64,000 bases of DNA. It comes from Crotophaga sulcirostris. Taxonomy: Eukaryota; Chordata; Aves; Cuculiformes; Crotophagidae. The position numbers were made by a program, and so were the translations under genes. Positions within the stretch are counted from its first letter, which is position 1. Each line of letters opens with the position of its first letter. Below, piece after piece: positions 39,443-52,322 of the stretch. The stretch lies in assembly GCA_013397455.1 (NCBI GenBank), contig VYZB01000279.1, positions 612,600-676,599 on the forward strand, given 5' to 3'. The notes beneath the pieces are model-generated. The model saw only the letters and a program-made list of their open reading frames with translations. It had not been told where the DNA came from and did no database searches.

Positions 39443-42400
39443 ATTCCTTACTAAGATCACACAGGGGTAGATGAGGATTTAACTAACATGCAAGTGTCAT
39501 TCACTCCTAACTCTAAACCACTTCTAAATAACTGCTGTGTATTCAGTAAACCATCCTGAATAAGAAATAAGAAAAAATAATTTCCCATTACATATGGAAA
39601 AAATAATTGTTTTCTCCCCTAAATGATCACTGTTCCCCAGAGGATGGCTGAGCCTATTTTTTTTGAGGGGTTTTGGATGTTTTTCTTCCCCCCACCAAGC
39701 ACTCTAACCAGGCAGGGGAAGCAGCAGCTATTGTCAAGCCCACGGGGTACAGACAATCGATCACAGGGCTTGGCAGCGTACAATGTCACAGTGGTAACGC
39801 CGCAATGACTGATAGCTACGTGTCACCCACGTTCCCTTTAACAGCACTTCATCATTCACGTTGGGAAGAGCCTAAGACCTAGTTAGAGGAGCTACCACTT
39901 TTTCTTGGAGAAGAGTTGACACACAACCCCTAAAAGGATATATTTGCATACACAAGTACTCCTGGTACTTAATCTAAGATCTGTTTTGCCACAATATTTC
40001 CAATATTAAAATCAACTGGTCGCCTGATTACTGCCTGCTTTAGTCAAACACACTAAATCATGTAGCTCAGCATGTTTTTTCCCCAAAAATGAAGACAATG
40101 TAAGATAAATTAACCAAAATATTGTAAGGCAAAAAAAGCTTCCAGCTACAATACTGGCATTTTCTTTTGCCAGCCCAGACTCCAGTCACACCTTGCATGT
40201 GTGTGCATGCCCTTCAGCAACTGAAAAACACCCTGTTTTTATGACTGAGACAAACAAACACAGATCATGATGCTGCAGTTTTCAGTCTCTGAAAATCCTG
40301 AACCATTCCCATTACTAACTTGAAAAAAATGGATGAAAGTCTGTTCTAACAGTCCTAGGTGTTCAGTTGTTAAACTATTTATCAAACAGCTGCATAGGAC
40401 TTTGCAGTAAAACAGGAGTCAATCACAAAGCTCTTTACTGGCTTTAAACTAGGTGATGGGTCTTCAGAAAAGTCCTCTAATTTTTATTGTTTTCATCCAC
40501 TGCATAATACACAAAGCAACCACTGGTCATGAAGACAAAATAGGAGCTTCCATTTTAACACTATTTTCAGAAATTTTGTATTTAATTTTTTTTCCTTCTG
40601 GTCAGATCCACCATGTGTTTCCCTTTCTAAAACTAGCATCCATTTTATTTCATGTTTTTTGACCTGAGTAACATGAAAAGAAAACCAGCTTTCCTCAGTT
40701 ACAGGACCACTAAAGTAGACAAACAAGACTGCAATCTTGAATTTAGTTACCCAGATAAGCCACTAACCTGAATAAAAATATATGCTGTCAAACAGGGCAA
40801 GAGCAAGGCTAATGCATTTTAAATCTTATAAAAGGATTATGCAATTAAGTGATAAGTAATCCACTGATATATACATTTAGCATATAAAATAGTCAGTAAC
40901 ATACTACACAAAATCAACATAAGCTATAAAATCCTCATGCATGTTTTATAAACCCTGGGCTGTTGCATATGTATTCTGTAATGGTAATACTTTATTCTGC
41001 AAGGTTTCAGATTCTCCATGACAGCACTACATTTATACATCTTAATTGTATGGTTGCTAACTGTTGGATACCAATATTTCTGAAATTGGCACAAAAGTAA
41101 CAGAGAAAACAATGGGTTTAGAAGATAAAGCTCTTCAAAGCTCTTTTATCCGCAAACATAATTCACAGACACTAGAGAAAAAGACTTTTTAGCATGAAAG
41201 GAGATTATTGTTTGCCCAATGAGCCTGTGGAGGAACTTAATGCTGACAACTGTATTTACAAAACAATATATTGAAGGATAAAGCTTGATGTCTTCTATCA
41301 TGGATTTTTGAGACCAGGATAGTAATATATTATTCTAGTAATACAGTTCTAGCCAAGATAAAGATTTGCTTTATTCTTAATCTCTACTAGCATTAATTTA
41401 TTTTATAGTACTTTAGAGTATTCCAGGCATTTTAGATCTCCTTTAATATGACCTATGCCTCACCAGATGCTGCTCCCAGTAAAGACCTGATTCGTGTCAA
41501 CGGTGTACAAACTAAAGGGCAGCCAGCTGACAGCCCAGGACATCAAGTTTAAAAGCATTTTCAGATGGAGTGAGAAGATTTAACTTCAGATGGTAAAGAA
41601 GATATGAGAAGAGACAGTAAAATGGGGAGGCTATTCAGTGAGCACTGTTGCCTAGCATGAGGTGCTCTGGTTTAAAAGCAGCTACACACCATAGCTAATC
41701 TGTTGCAGGCATCAGAGGATAAATACAGAGTGTTGAATGAGTAACAATAATGTGGGTTTTAAGCAGGGCAAGACTTTAAGAAAGAAAGCTCAGAGAAACA
41801 GAAGCAGAGCTCACACCAGACAAGAGTCAGGACAGGCTTTCAGACAGCAGAGCTTTGGATGTAGGGCTGGAAAAGACCAAAATAGATCACCTGGCTTGTT
41901 CCTCAAGAAGAGATGAACTCCACTTGTCCAGAGTAACAGAGATGATGGTTTGACCTGCTGACAGATACCTCCTGTGAAAGAAACTCCACATCTGCCCCAA
42001 AGATACACCAGTAGAAAGTACTTTACATCAAATTTAGCCTGAATCAGCTTGGCTGAAAAAAATCCTGTTTTTCTTCTACTAGCCATTGGCAACCTGGGCA
42101 AGAGGCTATTCCTCTCTTCTCTGCATCATTCAAGGCAGATGTGGGCCAGTTCAATACACCAGGCTACACCCAGCTTCATCAGCCTTCCCACACAAGATGC
42201 ATCTCTCCATTGTGAAGCTGATCTCTTTATATTTTCATTGATATATTCAAGCTCTGTGAAACAAAGGCAGCTCTACAAGCACTGGCAAGGCCACCAACTC
42301 ACCAGGGAAATCCACCAATTCCAACAGTAGTCAGCTGGCCAAATTCCACTCCCATTAACTCCAGCATCTTCAGTCTCACTCTGGAGCTTTCAGGCTTTGA

Positions 42401-44490
42401 AACATGAGCTCAGCACTGCTTTAAAAAAGTTTAGTTCAATTATCACAACCATCCTGCACAGCTGCATTATTAACTTCCAATGTCTTTTCAGACCCAAACC
42501 TCAACATTTTTTGTTTTAATTACACTATACAACACGAGCATTCATGAATCACTCTGGCACACTAAAACTGGCAGTATAACCAAAAGAACACACATCATAG
42601 TGGCTCCCTGGGATATGAGGAGAAATGACCATGAAGAACCCGGAGGGGACATAGAAGACAGAAGTTTGCATATAAACAGATACGTCATCTTACCTTATAG
42701 TAACCTAGTGGTAAACAAACCCCTCATATTTTTCATCTCTGTCAAACTCAACATCATCCCACAAATTACTCACGTAAAATTCATTTATTCTGCATACAAC
42801 AGAAAATTGTAATTATTGCTTTGGTTTGGATTACTCAGTTTACTTCAAATACTTAGATGTGCAGTATGTTTCTTACTAACCTGTGCACACTCAAAAGCAC
42901 GTACATACAAATAAAACAGCCAAATAGCAGGTTTTTAAGGTGTCATTAATGTATTTTTTTTCACCTACTCGGGTATTACTTATGTCCATCATGCTCCCTG
43001 CTGCAGTATGAATTGCATTCTTGCCATGTTAGCATATTCCCCAATTCCTCTTCTACACTGGTCACAGGCGAGCAGCAGCATTTGCAGGAATAAAAACTCA
43101 CAGGCTGCCAAAAGTACTGCCCTGAAAATGCCAATTATAATCATAGCTACATGACACAGCTCAATGGTGCCAAGAATCCTCCTTCTCCTTTCACTACCCT
43201 CTATCCCTCCCCCTTTATTTCCATCCCTGAGGGCAAACACTGCCTCCAATCCAGGATTCCTGTATAAAATCTCTATCTGAACTAAGATAGACAGAGAGTA
43301 AATGAATCTATTCACAAACCATGCTGAGTAATCTAAATCACCATTATTTTTAACTTCAAAGAGGCACTCTAGGGTACCCTTCCTCTAAAGAATGAGCCAA
43401 AATTGCTGCTCACAAAAGAAAAAGAAAAAAAACAAGAGTCAAACCCACCAATGAGAATAAATGAGAGGCAACTTGCAGAATCAATCTGGCTGAATTTACT
43501 CCCCAACTTTACATATTTGGTCTTATTAGCCACCAAAAGCAGTGGCAACTGCTTTCCCTCTTGCCATTCATATGCAACAAGACATCTAGCGTTCTCATTT
43601 TTTTGCAATGAATAAAGAATTATGAACATCTCCTTCCAACCAGGTTCCTTGGTAAATGTTTGTTTTCTTGTCTAAGTCAAAAAAAACCCCAACCCTTAGC
43701 ACACGGAGGTATGCAGTGAGCCACAGCACACAGCCAGTACCCCAAGGACCACAGAGGCTTTCCTGTTCTGTGCTACAGGAAGGTCACAGAAATCAATGGG
43801 AGGTGGAGGAGATGGGAGAGGATCTATTACGCAAAAGCAAAGCAGGTGTGCCATCACTCCAATTTAGATAGAAAATGAGTAAAGAAATAAGTTTTAAAAT
43901 AAACCCTGAAAGGAGGGAGGGTCTGAAGCAAATAAATCAGTTGTTATAGCCACTGAAACAAAAATCATACATAATGGTTGATTAAATCAAGCCAGCTAAA
44001 AGAAGAAAGCATTTATTTTAATCAGCAACTTTTGCAATTACCTGGATATTGTTAAAAGGGGTTGTGTTTTCACTTGGTCAGACCAAATAAGACTGAACAG
44101 CACAGGTTTCAGGGGGCTCTCTGTAGCTTCCCCCCCTGCTATGGCTTTGCAGGGTATCAAAATATATCACGAAGAGCCTCCTGCCAAATCAAGGGAGGAG
44201 AAAGGGCAATAGAGTCTACAAACAGTGCCTGACCTGGCCATTTCTCTCACAGCACATACCATTGTTCCTACTCCTGTGAGCTTCCATATAAAAAAAGGTA
44301 TGTTTAGCATAAGCAAGCACAGGCAGCTTCTGTAGGTGGGAGCTAGCCAGTGTCACAGCCATCACAGCCATTTATAATGCGCACGTAAATGTCTCGTGCC
44401 TAGTTTGGGTAACACTAAGCAGCACCCCAAGAAGAAGTCCAGATGTAAGAGACATGCAGGCCTTGCAGACCTGCTGTATAAGTGTAGGTT

Positions 44491-44549
44491 TAAATAAAAA
44501 AAAAATAAAAAAGGAAAAAAACCACAAAAACAAACAAACACCAAAAAAC
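44491..44549. repeat. A-rich low-complexity tract
   Basis: TAAATAAAAAAAAATAAAAAAGG followed by ACAAAAACAAACAAACACC-type sequence. No source element is identifiable on either side. Confidence 0.8.
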
Positions 44550-45352
44550 TGACTGGTTTTTTTGTGTGCTTGGAGGGCTTCCTACTACAAAACAAGGACC
44601 AGACTTCTCTGACATAGCCTCTGGTAATTCCAATAACTTCCATCAGGTTAAAGCAAACTTACACATGCTGCAAAGCAAAGTCCAAATTGTCTCTTTGGCA
44701 CGTAATAACAGGATTCATTCCAAACTTGATCTGTGGAAGAGGCGGCATTTCCTTGTTGACCAAGCTCTGCTGGCAGGGACCAGTCCCTTTTCTGGGCAAG
44801 GACTTTGCTCATGCTCTACCAGATATAACTGCAGATTTAAGAGCCAATTGCACAACTGCTGCAAGCTGCACAGCCAGGGAAGGCCTCCTGGGGCAGCCAG
44901 GAAGCCATATTCCCAGGGTTCATTAATCCTTCAGAGCAAAGTGGCAAGAAGAAGAAGAAAGCATCTTCTCCTGCCTAACAGCCAGTTCTTTATACCAGGA
45001 GACATTGTTTCAACCCCTGCTTGGCCACAGCATGTTTCAGTTAGGTTATTTCATTATCACTGGGCCCTCAAAACTCCCTATGATGAAAAAGAGGGATTTT
45101 TCTTACTTTCTGTGTGCACGAGGTAAACGAAGGCCAGCCAGGCTGCATGAAAACCAGGCACTACCAAAACCTGTACCAAATAAGAACCTACCTAAACAAA
45201 GCTCTGCAGATGCAATCCTTGGCTAAAGTGTTCCTCTCGCATCCCCTAAAGCCCATTACTCACTGGATGAGCTGGTGCACACTGTTTAGCAGTCAACCAA
45301 GGTCTGATCTTGTAGGGACTACAGCAGCTGCAGTGCTTTATTTAGAATAAAT

Positions 45353-45718
45353 AAGAGAGGAGGCTCAGGGGTGACCTTATTGCTCTCTGCAACTACCTAA
45401 AAGGAGGTTGTAGTCAGGCAGGGGTTGGTCTCTCAGGTGACCAGGGACAGAACTAGAGGACATGGACTCAAGTTTCATCAGGGAATGTTTAGGCTTGATA
45501 TTAGGAAAAGGTTCTTCACTGAAAGAGGTGATTGGCCATTGGAATGCACTGCCCAGGGAGGTGGTGCAGTCACCAGCCCTGGAGGTGTTTAAGAGGAGAT
45601 TGGATGAGGCACTCAGTGCAATGGTTTAGATGATGGGTTGGTGTTAGTGTTGGGTTATAGGTTGGACTCGATGATCTCAGAGGTCCTTTCCAATCTTGTA
45701 ATACTGTGATACTGTGAA
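45353..45718 (+). mobile_element. CR1 LINE fragment, young subfamily
   Basis: A forward, 5'-truncated CR1 of about 365 bp. It starts in the GAGGAGGCTCAGGGGTGACC segment of ORF2 and contains GGAATGCACTGCCCAGGGAGG and the ORF2 stop. The 3' end has two copies of ATACTGTGA. An extra AG in AAAGAGGTGATTGG, compared with the 4068 copy, shifts the reading frame, so it cannot encode protein. Confidence 0.94.
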
Positions 45719-46052
45719 TTACAGCCATGAAACAGGTCTGCCTCTAAGCCTAATCTATCTACAGACTGGAGGGTCAGACTCCTTCCCATACACCATTGCT
45801 TTCATTTCCCAAGTGAGATCACATTTTCCCATTGTGTTCAGCCACAAGGAGGTGAGCAATAGGCTAAATGAGGGCAGCTGGACCTCCCTGGGGCATGGAA
45901 TGTTTGCAAGCTTTAATACACAAAAATTACCATGGCATGCAAGTGTAATAAAAATTTTCACTATGACATCTGCAAAGTATCTGCCAAAAGCAAGCTCATT
46001 TGGCTTGACTGGATCTCTTACTGCCATTGCAGGGGCTGATGGTGGTGGTTTC

Positions 46053-46094
46053 ATTTTATTATTATTATTATTTGGTTTTGTTTGTTTGTTTTTA
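46053..46094. repeat. (TTA)n and (TTTG)n simple repeat
   Basis: TTTTATTATTATTATTATT runs into GGTTTTGTTTGTTTGTTTTT. Two adjacent microsatellite motifs. Confidence 0.85.
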
Positions 46095-47555
46095 GTAAAT
46101 GTAGAAATTTGTTTTCAAAACCTACCAGCTCCCATACAACTACAAAGACTAAACGCTTTGTTTCTTTAACAGCAGCTGTGCTCCTGGTGCAACCTCCTAC
46201 TTCTAGCAGATGTGGTTCTAGGAGAAATACTAAGTTTCCTTAAGGTTCATAATAAAAATCAAGTAGAGAATTAGCAACACTAGAAGAGCCGAAGGCTGCT
46301 TCCAAAGCTAATGTATCTTCAAGATGGAAATATATCACCATTGAAATTGCTACCAAGTACCTGAAAAGTGACTAGACTCTACAGGATACTGGCAATAATA
46401 CAATATAAAATACCACACATCAAAAGGATTACTTTCTTCAGCACATGGTCTGTATCTACACTGTAGTGTTGCGAAGTGTCACATATTGTAACATTTTGGC
46501 GTCCTGTCCTTGATGGGGGACTGTGCAGGCAGATACATGAACCTTCCAAAGTTTATCCTAAGAGGACATCCTCTGATAATAAATTTCTGTGAGATACCTG
46601 CAGAATAGCTTGCATATCTCTGATCTCAATTAAAGCTCCCTCCTTTTTCAAATTCAAACCTTGAATTGAGAGTTGCTTGAAATATTTATACAAGGTAGAT
46701 CTTTTAAAAAAATTAAGCAGGAGTATGACTGCAGACATTTTTCAGTATTTGTAAAATTCCTGGCCTAATATATTTGCAATGAGAGACAACTAGGCTAACC
46801 TCATGAATTTTTATGATGTCCCATGAAAACAAAGAAGATTAAGAGGAGATTTCTGGAAATTCAAAAAGCAAATCAGGCAGCTGGTTTTTATTTGTGGAAG
46901 TTAATTTAAGGGAAAAAAATTCTCCCTTTTGAGTCAGTAACCATTAATTTGGCATTCATGAGTGCACTTCCAGGAGCCGTTTGAAAACAGAGCTTGTAAA
47001 TACAGAAAGGTTTCTCTTCATAATGAAAAAAAACAACTGAGGCTTATGCAGAGGATATTTAGCTTTTCATTTATGCATCTACACATACAGTCCCAGGAAT
47101 TTTCTCCATTCTTCAGGCCTGTTTATTTCTCTACTGATATTCTTGTAAGGACATTGGGATATACAGCAACTGTGCTTTATATCATAGGAAAAGTATCTAG
47201 GTCTTCAAAAAGGAAAAAAATTCCATTAGGCAGTGGATACTGGGATCTTTTTGGTGTGCCATGGCATCAAGACACTGCTCTGCTAGAACATCTGGCACTG
47301 GCTATTCTGATGGCCACACATGCAAGGGTAGAAAGTTAGCTTTAAATCAATAGAGAAAAAAAAAATACTGTTATAGACTGTGACCACAACAGGATTAGAT
47401 CTTGAGCTGAGGGTAAACACAGCTCCTCGTGTGGCTTTCACATCCCTGCCATAACCCACACCTGTAAGCATGCAGCTCATCTGAGTGAAACTGCCATTTC
47501 TACAGTCGTTCATCGACACAGAATACAGGGAAAGCCAGATTTTTAATTGACTGCA

Positions 47556-47605
47556 TTATATATATACATATATATACACACACATATATATACATATATA
47601 TGTAT
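47556..47605. repeat. (TA)n/(TACA)n microsatellite
   Basis: About 50 bp of TATATACATATATATACACACACATATATA-type sequence, interrupted and near-palindromic. It lies in intron 2 about 960 bp on the downstream side of exon 2. Confidence 0.9.
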
Positions 47606-48336
47606 GCAGGGTTGGTTGCATTTTATTTAAACTTTGCCACCATTTTTATGACAACCGAACTGGAGTCCAAGACAATTCTGCCCATTTCAGCTGGTAACTA
47701 CAACTCTGAAATAGTACATTCCTGAGAGCTGCTTTGTTAGAGGGCTCAGGCATGCAACATCTCCACCTTGGGATGATTTCTAAGTTCACATAGTGCTCAC
47801 GGCTCCCAGGAACTGAAAGGAATACTCAGTGCTTTGCAAAAGTCAGACTTCAGAGACGGCACCAAAGCTCTGGAAGAGTACAGCACCGAGGATGCCCCAG
47901 CCAAACCAAAGACCAAAAGTCACAGCAATGACTGCTCAAACTATGCAATCAGGCTATGCACACATATGAGAGGGTATTAATGCATCTGAACTCCAGCATT
48001 TATTTCATGTATCAAATCAGGAGGCCAGGTGCCTTCAATTCCCAGTATAGTTAATGGTAAGGGATGGAGGCTCTTTAAGGTGCTTAAAACTCAACTCCAG
48101 GGTTATCAGCTCCCAGAATTTTATTGTGAGCCTGAAAAGTATTTCTGCACAGCCCTGTTCATTTAAAGCTAACAGTAATGTAGCAGACCCTGCATTTCAT
48201 AAGAAAACTTCCAGAAAATTGTGTTGTACATTTACCTCAAAGGCTCAAAAAGCACAGGAATTTATAATTTAAAAATAATTTAATTAACCTCATGGATTTT
48301 TTTGGTGAGGGAAGGAATGAGGGGGCTGACTCATAA

Positions 48337-48357
48337 TTTTATTTTATTTTATTTTTT
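48337..48357. repeat. (TTTTA)n simple repeat
   Basis: About four units of TTTTA, 210 bp downstream of exon 2 in the transcript's direction. Confidence 0.82.
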
Positions 48358-48561
48358 AATACTTGTGGTTGGCTCTACTGCATAAATAAATCAATCCCCT
48401 AGCCACACAGTTCCATTCTTCCAGTCACAGCTTGTTGTTTTATTTATTTTTTCCCTCCATTGCCAACAAATCACTCCAGGGAGTTTTTAAACCCAGTAGT
48501 CTACTTTCCGAATGGAAACAGTTAGTGTAATTTGTGTGAGAGAAAGCAAACAACAGCAGAG

Positions 48562-48567
48562 ACTTAC
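48562..48567 (-). other. EPHA5: EPHA5 exon 2 splice donor
   Basis: Minus-strand GGG is followed by GTAAGT, a perfect consensus to +6. The cut falls between codons (phase 0), compatible with the exon 3 acceptor. Confidence 0.93.
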
Positions 48568-48632
48568 CCCATTTTTTGGGTAGGCTATCCATCCTAAATC
48601 CCCCATTACTGTGCGCGAGTCCAGTAAATTCA
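48568..48632 (-). CDS. EPHA5: EPHA5 exon 2 (start of ligand-binding domain)
   Basis: This 65-bp exon is too short to show up as a long ORF. On the minus strand it reads TG followed by 21 codons, [21 protein letters not shown], which is the start of the mature Eph-A ectodomain (beginning of the ephrin-binding domain). The leading TG completes a valine codon split with exon 1, as in the family's EVN motif. The last codon, GGG, is followed directly by GTAAGT. Joining to exon 3 gives YPKNG-WEEIGEV in frame, the expected Eph junction. A pyrimidine-rich tract ending TTTTCAG precedes the exon. The length matches the small second exon typical of EPHA genes, as I recall. The signal peptide must come from exon 1, which is not in the window. 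The protein match, phase and both splice sites agree, so confidence is high despite the size. Confidence 0.95.
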
Positions 48633-48660
48633 CTGAAAACAAGAGGAAAAAAACCTGTTA
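48633..48660 (-). other. EPHA5: EPHA5 exon 2 splice acceptor and polypyrimidine tract
   Basis: On the minus strand a long T/C run (GGTTTTTTTCCTCTTGTTTTCAG) ends in AG immediately before the TG that completes the split Val codon. Confidence 0.92.
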
Positions 48661-50230
48661 AGAAAGATGGATGGATTACAAACTTCAAATATTTCAAGGT
48701 TTGGATGGCTATGGCAAACATGCTGTTTATAATTAACAAAGGAAGTTGGATTTTTGTAAAGCAGAATAACAATGCAACAATTCCTCTAACAATGAGGTCA
48801 TATGCTGAAAACTATTCTATATATGCATTACTTTGCTCCTTGGAGATCTGCCACTGAAACAAGTTGCAAATGCACTAAAATTCTTTAACATCCAGATCCT
48901 TCATGTTCTTAGGATCTGGTATTTTGTGGAGAATAAACAGATAATGCACACACTGTGTTTGTGTAGCCGTTTATGTACACATTTCTTCTATGTTGGCATA
49001 TGTTTTTTAGCATAATCAGGCCTTCAAGATAAAAATTAAACAAAAAAAAACCCATGCAGTTTCCTCATTATCATGAATTCAATTTTTAAGGTATTTTATG
49101 TGCAAGTATTACAGTATTAGTGCTAACAGGAACCTATTTGTTTCTACCTCTCCCATATTTTTCTCCAAGTATTTGACAACTTCATTGTAAGATACCCAAG
49201 GGAAATTTTTTTCCACACAAACAAAAATTCAGAGTAGCTTTAAGTCACACAAGCAATCAACAATTTACAAACAGCAAAAAACTATTCCCAAGCTTGTAAC
49301 GTTTTTTTTTTTTCTCCCATAGTACCTTAAACAAGGAGTAAAAAGTGTGAAGTAATTAAATATACACACAGCTAACTCGGCTGTGGAAAACTATAGCATT
49401 TTCTGGTGCTGATCTTTAACCTCCTGTACCCAAGGCTTTAAATCTCCAAGTTTATCTGAATCAGCAGCTATCATCCAAAAATCTCCACCTAGGAGGAACT
49501 CACTTCTGCTTTAAAAGCTCACAATTTCCTTTTCTTTGGATTACAACACTCGCTTTGCAGAATATTGGGCTGCATAATAGCTTACATTTTGTACTCATGT
49601 CCCTCCTGAAAAGGAAGTGATTTCCCTGGGTCCTCAATTCCTGATCTCCACGCTATGTGCTCTTTAAAAATACCACTGGAAGTTTTCACAATTGGACTCT
49701 CCAGCCTTGAAGATCAACCTTGAGAATAAGCTTTAAACAGAGGAGGCAGCTTTGCACTCACTCCTTTAGTGCCAACCACGTAGGTACTTCAAGATTGCTA
49801 AAGACAAACGAACAGGTTGCATGCACAAGTATAAAGGATGTGAGCATCATAACCCTCACCCTTAGTGCTTGTATCAGGCTGATTTACTGTCTCTGCACAA
49901 GCAAATATACCAGTGCAAACACCTATAAGACATACAGACCCTCCCTTACACCAGCCCAGGTCACCCCACTGCAAGGCACCACAGACAAAAATAAAAATAC
50001 TGCCAATTGACTATCTCAGATATCAAAATTACACTATTTACAAAGGCATAGCAAGAAAGCCCAGAAGCACAGTATACCAAAAGGCAGGCTCCTTTAAAAC
50101 CTTAAGGAATATTTTTAAAACATATTAAGATTAAACAACAGATTTAGTTTGAAGAAAACAAAAAAACAAAGTTCCCTGATTCAGTTTGGTCTGAATTATT
50201 GTACTGTACTGAAGGCTGATGACTGTAGTC

Positions 50231-50316
50231 CCTTAGGTGATGGGATGGTGTTAGTGTTGGCTTATAGGTTGGACTTGATGATCTCAGAGGCCTTTTCCAA
50301 CTTTGTGATACTGTGG
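50231..50316 (+). mobile_element. CR1 LINE short 3' fragment
   Basis: Only the last ~85 bp of a forward CR1: TTAGGTGATGGGATGGTGTTAGTGTTGG, the GGTTGGACTTGATGATCTCAGAGG hairpin arm, TTCCAAC and GATACTGTGG. The loss of CC from the second arm weakens the 3' stem. It is severely 5'-truncated, with no ORF2 sequence. Confidence 0.92.
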
Positions 50317-52322
50317 TACACAAAAATGGCCTAAAACACAAAAATACAATGTGGAGGCAGAAAAAAAAAAAATCAGTCCTAATCTCTGGATCAAACACTT
50401 AACTTAAAAAAAGATACCTAGATATTTTCACAACATATACAAGTATTAATGCAGCACACTATGATAAGTTATACGGATGTTCTGCCTGGTCAAGTATATT
50501 TTTGTGATGTTGAGCAAAAACATTTGATAGCTCAGGGTTTTTATGCCCAGATTGCTTTCTCCTGCCAAAACACAAAACAGCTGGGAGCTGGCAACGCTAC
50601 TGAACTACAGGACATTTGGTGGAAGCAACACTCAGACACTATACTGAACTACATCCACAGTAAGTAAACATAAATTTAGGTGGCTTAGCATTCCACATCT
50701 TAAGAAAAATAAAAGTATTGCTATCATTTACCATTAGATGTGTCACCCAGTGATGGCCAGCCCTTGCTCTCCTGAAATCTGCTCATTAAGGTCTCACACT
50801 CCAGCTGAAGTCAAGCACCAGTACCCAAGAGCTCCTGAACCACACTGCATTTTCTTTTTAATGGAATAAAAAGGGTGATCTTACAATATGGGACAATTTG
50901 TGTGTCCTATTTTGAAGAATATTTTAACTATATAATATTTTAAAAAGCAAGAGAAGGGAGTGCAGTTGCCAAAATGGCAGGTTTACCCAATTTTTTTCCA
51001 TTATAATCAGTGTAATTAAACTGTGCAGACAGTATATTCCTCTCTTAAGTTGCAATGGATGCAAAACAAGTATTGATCTACATTCTACAACTTAATTAAA
51101 ACTTGTCCTGGAGATGCTACTAATGAATATAATCACATAGTGTGTTTGATGCCACAAACTTCTTCATGACATGCTAATTAAGGAAAAAAGCAGAAAAAGT
51201 GCTTTTATTCAACTATCAGATCATAGAAAGAACATGATACAACTAAATATTGTATTATCTTTCTATCAATGACAATTTTTAAATTGCTGTTATTAACTTC
51301 AATTTCAAAATAATTTTCTGCATATGAAAAGATAATACAACCCATTCAATTCTAATTCAAGCCAGTGGGAATCTTCCTACCAGTGAGTCAGCCAGCAGAG
51401 CTGAATACTAAATCTCCAGTTAGAAAAAAATACATTTTTTTAGTAGAATTCTGCATAGGGCAAAAAATATACAAGAGGACAGGTTGCACCTTTTGGCAGG
51501 CATCACAATAACCAACATTCACATAAGCCACAAGTGACTTTAAGCTCCCCCTGTGCCTGGGATGCTCTGGAGACCAGAGGGGCTCCTAGCACAGCTCAAA
51601 CAGCTCTGAGGGACTGCAAAGACACAGCAGATGGACTGTCCTGTGGATTTCTGCCTGCTTTCATAGCATATCTTCTAAAATACTGCACCACATCGATCTG
51701 GTTTGAGGAATATATTTAGCCAGTAATTATTCTAAATTGCCTGCAAAGACCGAAGCGCTTGGCTTTGAGAATCCCCAAAATTCTGGTATAAAAAAAAGAC
51801 AAAATGCCACTGCTCCATCCAGGTACAAGATATGGGCATCCTCCCCATCACCACCCTACCCAGTCATTTCCAGTACGTCTGTCATTCATTTGAAGCATTG
51901 CTAGGTCCCAATCCCACCCTAATTCAGCCTCGACCCAGGCCAGAGCCCCAGCATCCCCTCTGCAATGGCCCAGCTGCAGGAGCTCCCCACACAGGGTACA
52001 CTTTCAGGATGCTCTCTCAGACAACCTTCCCAGCCCACACTGCTGAGAGGCCACCAGCACACACTCCCACTGTGCAAGTCCATATGGGCCTCAGCACCAC
52101 CCCTCGTGTCACCACCTTCCAGCCTGGCAGGAACATTATTTTTTCTGAAATAGATCTCATCAAAAAAACTGCAGATGGGCCAGGCTGAGGAAGAAACAGT
52201 GGGCAAACAGCAGCTGAAGAATGTACTTGCAACATGGAAGAAACATTTTTAGCAGAGACTTTGAAGAAGGATTGCCACCATCCCAGACAGATGATTCTGC
52301 ATCTGACCACATGGCTACTTGG

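Larger units (their letters stand above)
24117..48567 (-). other. EPHA5: EPHA5 intron 2 (complete, 24,451 bp)
   Basis: Bounded by the exon 2 donor and the exon 3 acceptor. It contains two CR1 fragments (39321-39442 and 45353-45718), an (AT/ACAT)n microsatellite at 47556-47605, several A-rich and T-rich runs, and a short duplication at 29881-29911. The stretch 24137-39320 has no recognisable transposon. Parts of it (for example 26690-26790, 32040-32240, 36560-36740, 37270-37510) are unique, AT-rich and full of TAAT/ATTA cores. The longest open frame, 186 codons at 44566-45126 on the plus strand, resembles no family I know. Confidence 0.9.

Noticed and set aside
44566..45126. 186-codon plus-strand open frame
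   Set aside because: No domain, signal peptide or recognisable motif. It overlaps another open frame and lies inside EPHA5 intron 2 in the opposite direction. Its composition is like the surrounding intron.
45714..46169. 151-codon plus-strand open frame
   Set aside because: It begins at the tail of a CR1 insertion and runs into a (TTA)n/(TTTG)n repeat, which encodes the apparent hydrophobic end. Treated as chance.
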